A DNA stretch of 64,000 nt from Lutimonas zeaxanthinifaciens (GCF_030503675.1 NZ_CP129964.1:3038001-3102000); one strand, 5' to 3'. Positions 23,188-32,464 are shown, numbered from the stretch's first letter. Translations and numbers: made by a program. The notes: generated from the sequence alone by a model not told the origin.

Positions 23188-25452
23188 GTGCCAAACTTGG
23201 AGATCAATTCTATTTCAAACAAAATATTACGATTCAGGTGGATTATCATTGCTGCAGTAGCTTTATGCACGGTATTTTTTTCATATCAGATAAGCAAACT
23301 AACTATTGATGCGGATGTTTTAAGTTCCTTGCCGGATGATGACAGGCATGCCGTGATGCTGAAAAAAATAGGTGAGAATTTTGGTGGTAACAGGATGGGT
23401 ATCGTGATCCTTGAAACTGATAATATCTATAAAACTTCGGTTATCGGACATATACGGCAATTAACTGACAGCATAGGTAAAATAGAAGGTATTTCTTCTG
23501 TTTCCAGTTTGAGTAATATTATCAACATCAAGGGTGGGGAGTCGGGCATAGAAATCGGCAGGCTTGTGGATGAATATGAGTTGCCTCAAAGCGAAGAAGA
23601 ATTCAAGTTGCTGCGAGAAAATATAGCTTCCAATGAAATGTACAAAGGATCGATAGTTTCAGAAGATGAAACTTCATGCCTAGTGGTCTTTACACTTGAA
23701 GATAAGGCAGACGTAAATATAGTGGCTCGGGCCATTGTTGACATGTCCGAATCACTCAATCTTCCCGAAAAGCTCTATTATATAGGTTCTCCTATGCTTA
23801 TCACCTATATCGCCGAACTTATGAGGAAGGATCTGACCTTGCTGCTTCCCATTGCCATTTTATTGATCGCCGGGATTCTGTTTATAAGTTTTAGATCTGT
23901 AAAAGGAGTTATACTTCCTTTGCTATCTGCCATCATAGCAATCATTTGGTCCCTGGGCTCAATGTCTTTGTTTGGTTTTTCGATGTCGATGATATCAAAC
24001 AATATACCCATAATTCTCCTGGCCATTGGAAGTGCGTATACGATACATGTGGTAAACCGGGTAAATCAACTGAGATCTTCGGGAGTGGAGAAGAGCATCG
24101 TTAAGGCCCTGAATTATGTGATGATCCCGGTAGTTTTGGCTGCAATTACCACCGCTATAGGCTTTGTGTCATTTATTTTTGGCGCTTACCTCGAGATGAT
24201 TGTTGATTTTGGGATTTTTACGGCTCTGGGTACATTTATTGCGTGTATAATGGCTGTTTTCTTTGTACCTTCTTTACTAGAGGTTTTGCCAAAATCTTCA
24301 GGCACAAAAGCTGCTACAAATGGTAAAATTGATTTCTTTGAGAAATGGTTTTTGACGCCGCTTACCAAGCTCTTATTTTGGTATCCTAAAACCATACTCG
24401 GGATATGGATCGTAGTTATTTTAATAAGCCTGAGTGGCATCGCCTTTATCAAGCGAAGTGTTGATATCCAAGAATATTTTCAAGAGGGAAACCCTACGAG
24501 AGAGGCCGAAAGGATTATGGTGGAAAAGTTCGGAGGCACCAAGCCCGTATTTGTTCATTTCAAAGGAAACATGCAAAACCCGGAGGTCTTGAAAACCATG
24601 ATGAAAACGAGTGCCTATATGGAAGCCAGCCCCGATATTTACACCTCCATGTCTGTCGCCAAATTAATTGCAGAGATCAATCTGGCCATTACAGGTGAGC
24701 GTGAGGTTCCTGAGGACCAGGCAATGATCGAGCAAATGTGGTTTCTTCTTGATGGCAATGAGGTTATGAACCGTTTTGTAAATGAAGACCTGACTGAAGG
24801 GATCATTATTTCCAAATTCAAATCACCGGATAACGATTCAAAAATTGTCTTCTCAAATTACATGGATTCATTTATTGAGGAAAACTCCAATGCGGATTGT
24901 GAAATCCAAATTACAGGAATGCCCTTTGTTGACATCACTATGGATCAAAGCCTTATCAATAGTCAGATGGGAAGCATTTCAATTGCCATTATTTTTGTCA
25001 TTATTATTGTGGGGCTTATCCTCAGGTCTTTTCTCAACGGTCTCTATGCTTCACTTCCCATCATAGCTGCAATAACCATTCTTTTCGGAGTAATGGGCCT
25101 TACCGGAATATCACTCAACATAGCAACTGTTTTGGTGGCCAGTGTGGCACTCGGAATAGGTATTGATTATTCAATTCACATAATCTCACACTTTAATGCG
25201 CTTTTTAAAAGCACAGGGAAAATAGAAAATGCCATACAGGAATCTTTAAAAATAAGTGGCAAAGCCATAATTATAAATGTTGTTTCAGTATCAGCCGGCT
25301 TTCTGGTTCTTGTTTTTTCCGAAATGGTACCGCTACAATACTTTGGAATTCTTATTGCCATCAGTATGGTGAGCTCAAGTCTTGGAGCCATGACCTTACT
25401 TCCGGCTTTACTTATTACAATTCATAAAAAATCAAGTTCAAAGACATCATGA
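23188..25452 (+). CDS. MMPL/RND superfamily exporter
   Basis: 754-residue transporter with a first TM helix, a large periplasmic loop, five TM helices, and the same layout repeated in the second half (12 TM in total). Charged residues typical of proton relay occur in the second TM block (VALGIGIDYSIHI). The start is GTG, three bases after the acetyltransferase stop. The layout fits the small RND exporters (COG1033) that occur together with LolA-like periplasmic proteins, here the next gene. Lipids or hydrophobic compounds are likely substrates. Confidence 0.9.
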   Translation: MPNLEINSISNKILRFRWIIIAAVALCTVFFSYQISKLTIDADVLSSLPDDDRHAVMLKKIGENFGGNRMGIVILETDNIYKTSVIGHIRQLTDSIGKIEGISSVSSLSNIINIKGGESGIEIGRLVDEYELPQSEEEFKLLRENIASNEMYKGSIVSEDETSCLVVFTLEDKADVNIVARAIVDMSESLNLPEKLYYIGSPMLITYIAELMRKDLTLLLPIAILLIAGILFISFRSVKGVILPLLSAIIAIIWSLGSMSLFGFSMSMISNNIPIILLAIGSAYTIHVVNRVNQLRSSGVEKSIVKALNYVMIPVVLAAITTAIGFVSFIFGAYLEMIVDFGIFTALGTFIACIMAVFFVPSLLEVLPKSSGTKAATNGKIDFFEKWFLTPLTKLLFWYPKTILGIWIVVILISLSGIAFIKRSVDIQEYFQEGNPTREAERIMVEKFGGTKPVFVHFKGNMQNPEVLKTMMKTSAYMEASPDIYTSMSVAKLIAEINLAITGEREVPEDQAMIEQMWFLLDGNEVMNRFVNEDLTEGIIISKFKSPDNDSKIVFSNYMDSFIEENSNADCEIQITGMPFVDITMDQSLINSQMGSISIAIIFVIIIVGLILRSFLNGLYASLPIIAAITILFGVMGLTGISLNIATVLVASVALGIGIDYSIHIISHFNALFKSTGKIENAIQESLKISGKAIIINVVSVSAGFLVLVFSEMVPLQYFGILIAISMVSSSLGAMTLLPALLITIHKKSSSKTS

Positions 25453-26189
25453 AAAAAATATCGCTGACCCTTCTAAGTTTACTCATGTTATTTATGGTAC
25501 TGCCATCATTTGGCCAAAGCGCCGCTTCTTTATTAAAAGGGATGGATGAGCTTATGTCCGCTCCCAAGGATAAGGAAGCAAACGTAAAGATGATCCTGAC
25601 AGACAGATCCGGAAAACAAAAAGTACGTGAGGCGATCATGAAGCAAAAAGGTCAGTACAAAAAACTTTATAAATACACGGCTCCTGAAAAACAGGTAGGG
25701 ATAGCTACCCTTTCTTTACCCGAAGATATCATCTGGCTTTATATGCCTGCTTTTAACAAGGCCGTAAAGGTGACTTTGTTAAGCAAAAGCCAGGCCTTTA
25801 CAGGAACTGATTTTTCATATGAGGACATGAGCGGAAGCTCCTACAGTGAAAGGTTTACTCCTCGAATACTTGAATCCTCGGACGATTCAATATATCAGCT
25901 GGAACTCATGCCAAAATCTATGAAATCAAGATATTCTAAGATTATCGCCTATCTTGATAAGACCCATTTATATCCTAGGAAAATGGAGTATTTTGACAAA
26001 GACAAAAATTATTTTAAATACGCTACTTACAAATACAAAAAGCAGGGTAAATACTGGTATGCTGAAGAAGTTATTATGAAAGATATCAAAAAAGAACATT
26101 CCACGGAGATCATTCTTACTGAAATCAAATTTGATCAAGGCCTGGAAGACAGTGAATTTACGGTGGAGAATTTGAAACCTGCCAAATAA
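25449..26189 (+). CDS. LolA-like outer membrane lipoprotein-sorting protein
   Basis: 246-residue periplasmic protein with a signal peptide ending at LPSFGQS and an open beta-barrel sequence (MILTDRSGKQKVREA, GTDFSYEDMSGSSYSERF) typical of COG2834 proteins. It overlaps the MMPL gene by four bases (ATGA), a pairing commonly seen; it probably accepts the hydrophobic cargo of the exporter in the periplasm. It is not the housekeeping LolA, judging by this neighbour. It converges with the START protein gene. Confidence 0.87.
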   Translation: MKKISLTLLSLLMLFMVLPSFGQSAASLLKGMDELMSAPKDKEANVKMILTDRSGKQKVREAIMKQKGQYKKLYKYTAPEKQVGIATLSLPEDIIWLYMPAFNKAVKVTLLSKSQAFTGTDFSYEDMSGSSYSERFTPRILESSDDSIYQLELMPKSMKSRYSKIIAYLDKTHLYPRKMEYFDKDKNYFKYATYKYKKQGKYWYAEEVIMKDIKKEHSTEIILTEIKFDQGLEDSEFTVENLKPAK

Positions 26190-26196
26190 AGCTTTT

Positions 26197-26844
26197 TCAA
26201 TCTTTTAGAATCTCAAAACTCTTACTTTGGTATTTATCAAGGCTTATAGACTCCCTCAGTCCTAACAGGGTAAAAAACGGGGAATCAGAGACGAACATAT
26301 TTGCCATCCAGGCCTTGATAGAGCCTCCAGGATCGACCTGCATTTGAAAGGTAACCTCGAGTAAATCATTACTCCGTTCACGAATCTTCCAATACCCGTA
26401 CCCATCCATTCGTACATAGGAATCATTCGGGTCCATAACATCCTCAAGCATTTCAATCTCTACCATGAGTTCTCTTTTTTCAGGATCCCACTTGATGCTG
26501 TTTTTGTAAACTCCATCCCTGTTCTTATAGGGCCAGGGTGCCTTTGCAACCGCGTAATATACCTGCACATTTTCACCCGACCGATCCAGCAACCTGGATT
26601 CCTTGATATTATAGGCCCAGTCAGGCAAACCATCAATATCATAAAGTACAGCTAAAAAGTCATTGACTTTAGCCTTAATTTCCGTAATTCCCTTAAACTC
26701 CTTAAAGGAAGATACGGTATTGGTTCTCGTATATACCTTTATATCCTTTTTATCTTTAATAAGATCCCAGTTTTCCTGGGCATAGGAAACATTGAAAACC
26801 AGGAGGCATAAAAAATATGTAATATGTACATAGAATTTATTCAT
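26197..26844 (-). CDS. Secreted START-domain (lipid-binding) protein
   Basis: 215 residues with a signal peptide (to about VSYAQ) and one START/Bet v1-like fold. The recognisable segments are WDLIKDKKDIKVYTRT, FKGITEIKA, YDIDGLPDWAYNIKES and KAPWPYKNRDGVY, as in StAR-related bacterial proteins. These domains hold a lipid or sterol-like ligand in a deep cavity. Its start overlaps the end of the sulfotransferase gene by eight bases, so the two are co-translated. Confidence 0.88.
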   Translation of the reverse strand: MNKFYVHITYFLCLLVFNVSYAQENWDLIKDKKDIKVYTRTNTVSSFKEFKGITEIKAKVNDFLAVLYDIDGLPDWAYNIKESRLLDRSGENVQVYYAVAKAPWPYKNRDGVYKNSIKWDPEKRELMVEIEMLEDVMDPNDSYVRMDGYGYWKIRERSNDLLEVTFQMQVDPGGSIKAWMANMFVSDSPFFTLLGLRESISLDKYQSKSFEILKD

Positions 26845-27991
26845 TTCTTACAATTTCTATATGTTCCGGAATATCATAAGCCCATTCATTCATTGCAAAT
26901 CCCCATTCAGTTTTAATCTTTACAATTAGGTCTTCTCTGATGTAATGCTTATTTTTTTTGTAGCTTTTCATACTGCTCAAATACTTCTCTATATAGGGTT
27001 CAGCTTGGTTATAACCTTCCAGTTTTAATCCTTTATAAACCGATTCTATACATGATATCGGATCAGACTCCAGATTGTCAAATGAAAGCTCGATCAGATT
27101 GTTTTCAGGAATCAGCTTTCTTTGTTCCAGATAATCACTCATAAGGAGCTTGTACAAGGTAAATATATGGGTTTCTAAGACAGATCCGGAAATCGTCTGC
27201 AATTGCAAATGAGGCAGCATCTTATCGAAGAAATTTTTGGTTGAAAGAAAGACCTCAATCGGGTTTCTGTGGATATGAATAAATCTCGCATTGGGAAACA
27301 TTTCTAAAATTTCTGCAACTCGCCCGGTATTCGGGGGGTTTTTTGAAAGGAATATTTTCCCTCTGGTTTCCTTAAGAGCCTTATTAACCAAAAGTTTATA
27401 ATCCTTTTTCCAGGAATCCACTATATAGGAATCAATTTTTTTGAAACGTATAAAACGATCGTAGAAATTTAGAATTGACCTGGGAAACATCCAGAAATAA
27501 TAAAAACATAGAGGTGTTTTATCTCCCAGTGCGAATTCCTCTTCCTGCGGCAGGTGGGTGCCAAGAGTCACATTATCTCCTTTTCTGACTCCCGGAATCA
27601 GAATTTTTGCAAATCCTTCGAACAAAAACCGGCCCATACGATTAAAAAGAGTATCCGGAAATACACTTTGAAAAGTATTGACATATCCCATTTGATCATC
27701 CTGACAAAGAATATTGTGTAAATGTGTTGTACCGCTTCTCCAGTGTCCAATGATAAAAATCGGGGGATGTTCAAGTGTCTGACTTTTGTATTTTTTATTG
27801 ATAAACAGCTTTTCATATATCCTGAAAGGAAGATTGATCAAATTAATCAGAACAGTTAGGATCACACGTCCCAAATACTTCAGTGAGATCCTGTAATTTC
27901 CAAAAAGATAAGTTAAAACTGTTATGGAATAACCAACTGCGGGCGGCAACAAGAAACCTTTTTTCGGACTTTTCCCCATACGCATTTTCAA
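26837..27991 (-). CDS. Sulfotransferase family protein (PAPS-dependent)
   Basis: 384-residue enzyme expected to transfer sulfate from PAPS to a hydroxyl or amine. The 5'-phosphosulfate loop FIIGHWRSGTTHLHN lies near residue 80, and the 3'-phosphate site IHRNPIEVFLSTKNFF lies in the middle; both are intact. Two hydrophobic stretches near the N-terminus (about 15-60) may place it at the membrane, which suggests a lipid-linked acceptor. Overlap with a START-domain lipid-binding protein supports a lipid or sterol-like substrate, but this is inference. Confidence 0.85.
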   Translation of the reverse strand: MKMRMGKSPKKGFLLPPAVGYSITVLTYLFGNYRISLKYLGRVILTVLINLINLPFRIYEKLFINKKYKSQTLEHPPIFIIGHWRSGTTHLHNILCQDDQMGYVNTFQSVFPDTLFNRMGRFLFEGFAKILIPGVRKGDNVTLGTHLPQEEEFALGDKTPLCFYYFWMFPRSILNFYDRFIRFKKIDSYIVDSWKKDYKLLVNKALKETRGKIFLSKNPPNTGRVAEILEMFPNARFIHIHRNPIEVFLSTKNFFDKMLPHLQLQTISGSVLETHIFTLYKLLMSDYLEQRKLIPENNLIELSFDNLESDPISCIESVYKGLKLEGYNQAEPYIEKYLSSMKSYKKNKHYIREDLIVKIKTEWGFAMNEWAYDIPEHIEIVRNE

Positions 27992-28088
27992 ATAAATGAT
28001 GGAATTTAATTTCTCAGGATAATTTTTGCTTTAGGGAATTCATAACTGTATGATAGCAGGTCTCGAAAACAAAAACCCTGATCAACGG

Positions 28089-28430
28089 CTATTTCTTAAC
28101 TAATTTCTTGGTCACGTGAAATTGATTTGAATGAATCTTGATCATGTAGATCCCAGAGTTCAAACGATAAAGATCTATTCTGTTAAAATTTTTATTCTCA
28201 TCCATAATTAAATCTCCCAACAAACTAAAAATCTGTACTCTGGTAATAGGATGTGTTGATCGAATGGTCAAATATCTTTCCACAGGATTAGGATACATGT
28301 TGACCTCTTGACTGAGCACGAAATTATCGATAGTTTCAGATTTTTTATTCACAGGTGTTTCCTGAGCATTAATTACCCCGAAACCTGCAAATAAAAAAAG
28401 AAAAATAAGAAAAACGTATTTTTTCATCAT
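28089..28430 (-). CDS. Small secreted protein that is almost entirely a T9SS sorting domain
   Basis: 113 residues: signal peptide (to about INAQE), some 25 linker residues, then a complete type A T9SS C-terminal domain starting VNMYPNPVERYL and ending GIYMIKIHSNQ...KKLVKK. There is no room for a passenger domain. The family domain directs proteins through the type IX system and is normally cleaved or anchored. It has a well-formed promoter (28456-28486), so it is probably expressed. It may be a free sorting signal, a competitor or regulator of the T9SS, or the remnant of a larger cargo. Confidence 0.85.
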   Translation of the reverse strand: MMKKYVFLIFLFLFAGFGVINAQETPVNKKSETIDNFVLSQEVNMYPNPVERYLTIRSTHPITRVQIFSLLGDLIMDENKNFNRIDLYRLNSGIYMIKIHSNQFHVTKKLVKK

Positions 28431-28455
28431 AGACCGATCGATTCTTAAGCCAAAA

Positions 28456-28486
28456 CAAAATTACAAATAATGTAATCATTTATCAA
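28456..28486 (-). promoter_or_regulatory. Promoter of the small T9SS-domain protein
   Basis: On the minus strand TTG (28486-28484), 20 nt, then TAATTTTG (28463-28456), an exact Bacteroidota promoter. The inferred start near 28450 leaves a leader of about 20 nt. Confidence 0.65.
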
Positions 28487-28510
28487 AGATCGGGCCCAAT
28501 ACTTATCAAC

Positions 28511-28537
28511 CAAAAAAAAAAGAGCCCGACGGGCTCC
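28511..28537 (-). terminator. Terminator of the lipoprotein gene at 28568
   Basis: On the minus strand the stem GAGCCC, loop GTC, GGGCTC is followed by a run of ten T. It lies 31 nt past the stop of the upstream lipoprotein gene. Confidence 0.85.
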
Positions 28538-28567
28538 TTAAAACTGATTTTTATTAACTTATTTATA

Positions 28568-29038
28568 TTAATCACATACGTTTAAATCACTTGCATTGTC
28601 AGATGAACGATTCAAAATGAATCTCTCTTCTTCCACCATCTCACCATCTTCATAGGAATCAAGTTCTACCCTTAAAATATCTCCAGAAACCGTCATAGTT
28701 AAAATTCCGTAATCTCCGGACTCATCTCCTATCCTGATTTCTACTTTATTCTCTCTGTTTTCTAATACTTCAGGTGAACCTTCATTGGAAATTTTCTCAT
28801 ACAGATAACATTCATCAAGCACGTCATAGAGCCAGATCTCAAAAGGATTTGATTCAGAATTATTTATCTGAGCATAAATGGTGAGTCCCGCTTCCGGTTC
28901 ACCAAACTTCCAGAAACTGCCTCCATGGGCCTCCAGGAATGATTTTTCTTCATCGTTATCGTCACTACATGCGTGAATTGAAATGGCCATAACTGCGATA
29001 AACAGCAGCGCCTTAAAATTTAGGATTTGATTCTTCAT
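28568..29038 (-). CDS. Lipoprotein of unknown function
   Basis: 156 residues with a signal sequence and lipobox-like end SIHACSDDN; the acidic residues after the Cys (SDDNDEE) resemble the lipoprotein export signal of Bacteroidota, so it is probably exposed at the cell surface. The rest is predicted mainly beta (TIYAQINNSESNPFEIWLYD, ILTMTVSGDILRVEL) and ends with a second Cys. I do not recognise the family. It is a single gene with its own terminator, divergent from the ABC exporter. Confidence 0.75.
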   Translation of the reverse strand: MKNQILNFKALLFIAVMAISIHACSDDNDEEKSFLEAHGGSFWKFGEPEAGLTIYAQINNSESNPFEIWLYDVLDECYLYEKISNEGSPEVLENRENKVEIRIGDESGDYGILTMTVSGDILRVELDSYEDGEMVEEERFILNRSSDNASDLNVCD

Positions 29039-29175
29039 AGCTTATTGATAGGTTTATTTCTACATATTAACGTTTGATCGTTGAATAAATTGTTTCCCAT
29101 GCATACTATTTCATCTTTCATGACTTCTTGTCATAATACTTCGGTTTGGCTCGATATTAGAAATAGTGTACAACT

Positions 29176-30912
29176 ATGAATAAAAATAAAGTTTCCTTCG
29201 CCTGGGCCTTTAAAGAATTTATATGGCCACGTAAAAATATAGTTCTTCTAGGACTCGTCTTAATCATTCTAAAAAGCCTTGCAGGACTGGTTCTTCCTTA
29301 TGCCACCAAAAACCTGATTGACGATATCATTCCTTCCCAGGATATGAGATCTCTTAAAATACTTCTGGTTGTGGTTGTGCTGTCGATCGTAGTCCAGGCG
29401 ATAAGTTCCTTTTCACTGACACGCCTACTCAGTGTTGAGGCACAACATCTGATCTCTCTTCTTAGGGCCAAAGTGCAAAAGAAACTCCTAACCCTCCCGA
29501 TCCGCTTTTTTGACAACAATAAATCTGGGGCATTGGTTTCACGAGTGATGACAGATGTAGAAGGAGTACGTAACCTCGTTGGAACAGGATTAGTGCAATT
29601 GATCGGAGGATCTCTTACTTCTGTCATATCCCTAATAATCCTAATTAAGATAAATGCCACAATGACCCTCTTCGTGCTTCTTCCTGTAGCTCTTTTTGCG
29701 GTTATTGCCTTAAAAGCATTTGGATATATCAGGCCCATTTTCAGAGCTCGTGGTAAGATAAACGCTGAAGTAACGGGACGACTTACTGAAACCCTTAATG
29801 GAATCAGAGTTATTAAAGGGTTTAATGCAGAGGCTCAAGAGCTTAAAACTTTTGAAGATGGTGTAGAAAGATTGTTTTTAAATGTTAAAAAAAGTTTGAC
29901 TGCCACCGCCATGATGACAAGCTCCTCAGCCCTTTTACTGGGACTCGCTTCGACGGGTATTATGGGGATAGGCGGTTATTTTATTATGAATGGAGAAATG
30001 ACCTATGGTGAATTTGTATCATTTACACTCTTTTTAGGGTTTATGATAGCTCCCATAGTTCAAATGAGCAATATAGGTAGTCAGTTAACCGAGGCCATGG
30101 CGGGCTTGGACCGAACACAGGAATTGATGAATATGGAAGAAGAAGATGATCCTGATGAACGAACTTTATTTATCGAGAAGGTAAATGGAGAAATCAATTT
30201 CAATAATGTTTCCTTTAGTTATGAAAAGGGTAAGGAAGTGCTGCATGATATAAGCTTCTCGGCTCCGGCTGGCAGTGTAACCGCTTTGGTAGGATCTTCT
30301 GGATCGGGAAAATCTACTATTGCCGGATTGGCTGCCACATTTTTAAATCCGGATAAGGGTGAAGTGATTCTCGATGGTATAGACCTTTCGAAGGTTAATT
30401 TAAACAGCTACAGGTCTCATTTGGGTGTGGTTCTTCAGGATGATTTTCTCTATGAAGGAACGATAAGGGAAAATATCCTGTTCCCAAGGCCTGATGCGAG
30501 TGAAGAAGAACTTATGGCCGCAGTCAATGGAGCTTATGTTAATGAGTTTACGGAAAGGTTCAAGGACGGACTGGATACGGTAATTGGAGAACGAGGAGTT
30601 AAACTCTCTGGAGGACAGAGGCAAAGAATCTCAATTGCCAGAGCCTTACTCGCCGATCCAAAAGTCATCATCCTGGATGAAGCAACCTCAAATCTGGATA
30701 CGGAAAGCGAAACCTTTATTCAAAAAAGTCTGCAATCACTAATGAAGGACAGAACCACTTTTGTAATTGCACACAGGCTCAGTACGATCCAGAAAGCCGA
30801 TCAGATTTTAGTTATCGAGGAGGGAAAAATTGTAGAACAAGGAAGACACCAAAGCCTTCTTGATCAAAAAGGAAGGTACTTTGAACTATTTACTTATCAG
30901 AGTAGGATATAA
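29176..30912 (+). CDS. ABC exporter, fused membrane and ATPase domains (MsbA-like)
   Basis: 578-residue half-transporter: six TM helices in the first 310 residues, then an ATPase with Walker A GSSGSGKST, Q-loop VVLQDDFLYEGTIRENI, signature LSGGQRQR, Walker B KVIILDEATSNLD and H-loop AHRLST. It works as a homodimer. The family includes lipid A flippases and multidrug exporters; the sequence does not decide between them. It stands alone, divergent from the lipoprotein gene. Confidence 0.93.
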   Translation: MNKNKVSFAWAFKEFIWPRKNIVLLGLVLIILKSLAGLVLPYATKNLIDDIIPSQDMRSLKILLVVVVLSIVVQAISSFSLTRLLSVEAQHLISLLRAKVQKKLLTLPIRFFDNNKSGALVSRVMTDVEGVRNLVGTGLVQLIGGSLTSVISLIILIKINATMTLFVLLPVALFAVIALKAFGYIRPIFRARGKINAEVTGRLTETLNGIRVIKGFNAEAQELKTFEDGVERLFLNVKKSLTATAMMTSSSALLLGLASTGIMGIGGYFIMNGEMTYGEFVSFTLFLGFMIAPIVQMSNIGSQLTEAMAGLDRTQELMNMEEEDDPDERTLFIEKVNGEINFNNVSFSYEKGKEVLHDISFSAPAGSVTALVGSSGSGKSTIAGLAATFLNPDKGEVILDGIDLSKVNLNSYRSHLGVVLQDDFLYEGTIRENILFPRPDASEEELMAAVNGAYVNEFTERFKDGLDTVIGERGVKLSGGQRQRISIARALLADPKVIILDEATSNLDTESETFIQKSLQSLMKDRTTFVIAHRLSTIQKADQILVIEEGKIVEQGRHQSLLDQKGRYFELFTYQSRI

Positions 30913-30992
30913 TGAAGGTTATAGCTTTAAATTTTCTTTAGAATCTAAGTCTATATTTACGTGAGAATTAAAACTTAACAAAGGTAGACGAA

Positions 30993-31112
30993 ATGATAAG
31001 AAAACACGTAACAACCAATGATATGGTAAAAACGTTTTTAAATGTTATCGAAGAGAGAGTGAAAAAAGCAAATAGAAAAAAGCTCTGGCATAAACCAGAG
31101 CCTTCTAAATAG
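30993..31112 (+). CDS. Possible 39-residue Lys-rich protein
   Basis: ATG to TAG, preceded by AAAGGTAGACGA. The sequence is basic and helical (MVKTFLNVIEERVKKANRKK). It resembles the small protein at 35404-35526 over about 30 residues: K-x-FL-x-x-IE-x-R-hydrophobic-basic-basic in both. Against it, its 3' end is shared with the terminator hairpin of the fasciclin gene on the other strand. The similarity between the two is the main argument that both are real. Confidence 0.35.
   Translation: MIRKHVTTNDMVKTFLNVIEERVKKANRKKLWHKPEPSK
31076..31101 (-). terminator. Terminator of the fasciclin gene
   Basis: Minus-strand stem GCTCTGG, loop TTTATG, CCAGAGC followed by six T. It lies about 135 nt beyond the fasciclin stop codon. 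Confidence 0.7.
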
Positions 31113-31235
31113 AATTGATTTCTATTTAATCCAACTTACACCATACCTTCCTCTCTCATTTTTTGACAATTTTCCTTCAGGTAGTGCAGTTATTTATGTT
31201 CTAAATAGATTGGAATATCAATCCTGTTATCTCGC

Positions 31236-31793
31236 TTAGGGCATTACTACCGTATCGATTGCATGTATAACTCCATTACTGGCCTCAACATCAGTCATTA
31301 TTACAGTAGACATATTCCCCTGTGCATCTTTTAACATTACTTTTCCGTCTTTTAAATGTGCGGTTAATTTTTCACCGTTAACAGTGGAAATTTCAAACAT
31401 TCCCCCGCTTTCCTTGATCGCTTTCAATACATCCGCTGCTTTGAATTCTCCGGCCACAACATGGTAAGTTAACACTGCAGACAAAGTCGATTTGTTCTCT
31501 TCTTTTAACAAATTCTCCACTGTTCCTTCCGGTAATCTGGCGAAAGCATCGTTAGTTGGGGCGAAGACAGTAAAAGGCCCCTCCGAATTCAAAGTTCCAA
31601 CTAAATCTGCCGCTTTAACAGCCGCCACAAGAGTGCTGAAATTTTCGTTCCCTACAGCAACATCAACTATTGTTTTTGACGGCTCAGTTTTTTTGTCAGA
31701 TCTGACGGGATCCTGGTTGTTTGCAAAAACACTTGTTGAAGCAATAAAGATGAGTAATAAAGATAGTTTTGATAAAAAATTAGTAGTTTTCAT
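31236..31793 (-). CDS. Secreted fasciclin (FAS1) domain protein
   Basis: 185 residues with a signal peptide (to about SVFANN) and a single FAS1 domain with both signatures, H1 (GPFTVFAPTNDAFARLP) and H2 (GVIHAIDTVVMP), plus the central YH motif (LTYHVVAGEF). FAS1 domains mediate adhesion or ligand binding at the cell surface. It has its own promoter at 31818-31845 and a terminator downstream, so it is a single-gene unit. Confidence 0.94.
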   Translation of the reverse strand: MKTTNFLSKLSLLLIFIASTSVFANNQDPVRSDKKTEPSKTIVDVAVGNENFSTLVAAVKAADLVGTLNSEGPFTVFAPTNDAFARLPEGTVENLLKEENKSTLSAVLTYHVVAGEFKAADVLKAIKESGGMFEISTVNGEKLTAHLKDGKVMLKDAQGNMSTVIMTDVEASNGVIHAIDTVVMP

Positions 31794-32150
31794 GGTAAAT
31801 AAGTTTTAAATTTTACTCAAAGATAGAGAGCAAGAGAGTGTTCAAAAAACATTTTTGTTTAATATTTTGTTAAATTTCTTAAACAAAATGTGTATGTTTA
31901 ACTATTGCAAAAAAATTCTCGTTTTTTGTTTAACATAAATTATTTATGATCCAACTATATCGGTTTTAAGTTCCGTATTCTCCATATTGAAAGCAAAATC
32001 GAATTTTACGCTACACCATATAATTAGTAGTAAAAAGAAATAAAACCATTAACAAAATTTTAACCTAATAATTGATTTTCAGACACGTGATGTCGTAATC
32101 CTTTCTATGTAACACATGTAAATTCGTACTGTAATTAAAAACCAAGAACA
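31794..32150. other. 357-nt AT-rich gap between divergent genes
   Basis: Holds the fasciclin promoter (31818-31845) near the left side. The remainder is very AT-rich, with repeated TTAAAT and GTTTAA stretches, and must contain the promoter of the 73-residue protein at 32151; TAAATTCG at 32120-32127 is the nearest partial match to the -7 consensus. No coding frame is apparent. Confidence 0.5.
31818..31845 (-). promoter_or_regulatory. Promoter of the fasciclin gene
   Basis: Minus strand: TTG (31845-31843), 17 nt, TATCTTTG (31825-31818), matching TTG-N17-23-TAnnTTTG. The inferred start leaves a leader of about 20 nt before the ATG at 31793. Confidence 0.6.
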
Positions 32151-32372
32151 ATGAAAAATTCAGTTTTACAAGCAGTACTTGCTATAGGAATATTAAAATT
32201 CACAGATATTAACGAAGGATTTCTTTGCAAGATCGAAGCGAAAAAAATTAAAAATGAGGTTGAAAATGCCGTAGCCAACTTTAAAAAAGGAGTAATTAAT
32301 CAAATTGAATTCCAAAAAATAATTTTTAGGAATCAACAAAAATTAGATGATGTGCTGGTAGAGTACGCTTAA
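32151..32372 (+). CDS. Small protein of unknown function (73 residues)
   Basis: A short frame bounded by a long upstream gap and a strong terminator 63 nt downstream, which supports it as a separate transcription unit. The first 20 residues are mildly hydrophobic (SVLQAVLAIGILKF), the rest a charged helix (IKNEVENAVANFKKGVINQI). I do not recognise it. It could be a small regulator or membrane-peripheral peptide. Confidence 0.6.
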   Translation: MKNSVLQAVLAIGILKFTDINEGFLCKIEAKKIKNEVENAVANFKKGVINQIEFQKIIFRNQQKLDDVLVEYA

Positions 32373-32434
32373 TGCGTAATCACCGAAAAAATATTATTTT
32401 TTCATAATTATAATTAGGTTTCAGATTAGGTTTG

Positions 32435-32464
32435 ACCGATATGAGTTATCATATCGGTTTTTTT
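32435..32464 (+). terminator. Terminator of the 73-residue protein gene
   Basis: ACCGATATGA, loop GTTA, TCATATCGGT followed by T: a perfect 10-bp stem and eight consecutive T overall (32457-32464). Confidence 0.88.

Larger units (their letters stand above)
30913..31235. other. 323-nt gap between ABC exporter and fasciclin genes
   Basis: Contains one possible 39-codon gene on the plus strand (30993-31112) and the minus-strand terminator of the fasciclin gene (31076-31101). Apart from a TATATTTA (seven of eight matches to the -7 box) upstream of the small frame, nothing else was recognised. Confidence 0.5.

Noticed and set aside
29090-29160. Short inverted repeat ATGAC/GTCAT upstream of the ABC exporter
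   Set aside because: A five-base arm in AT-rich DNA is expected by chance, and no promoter element lies at a sensible distance.
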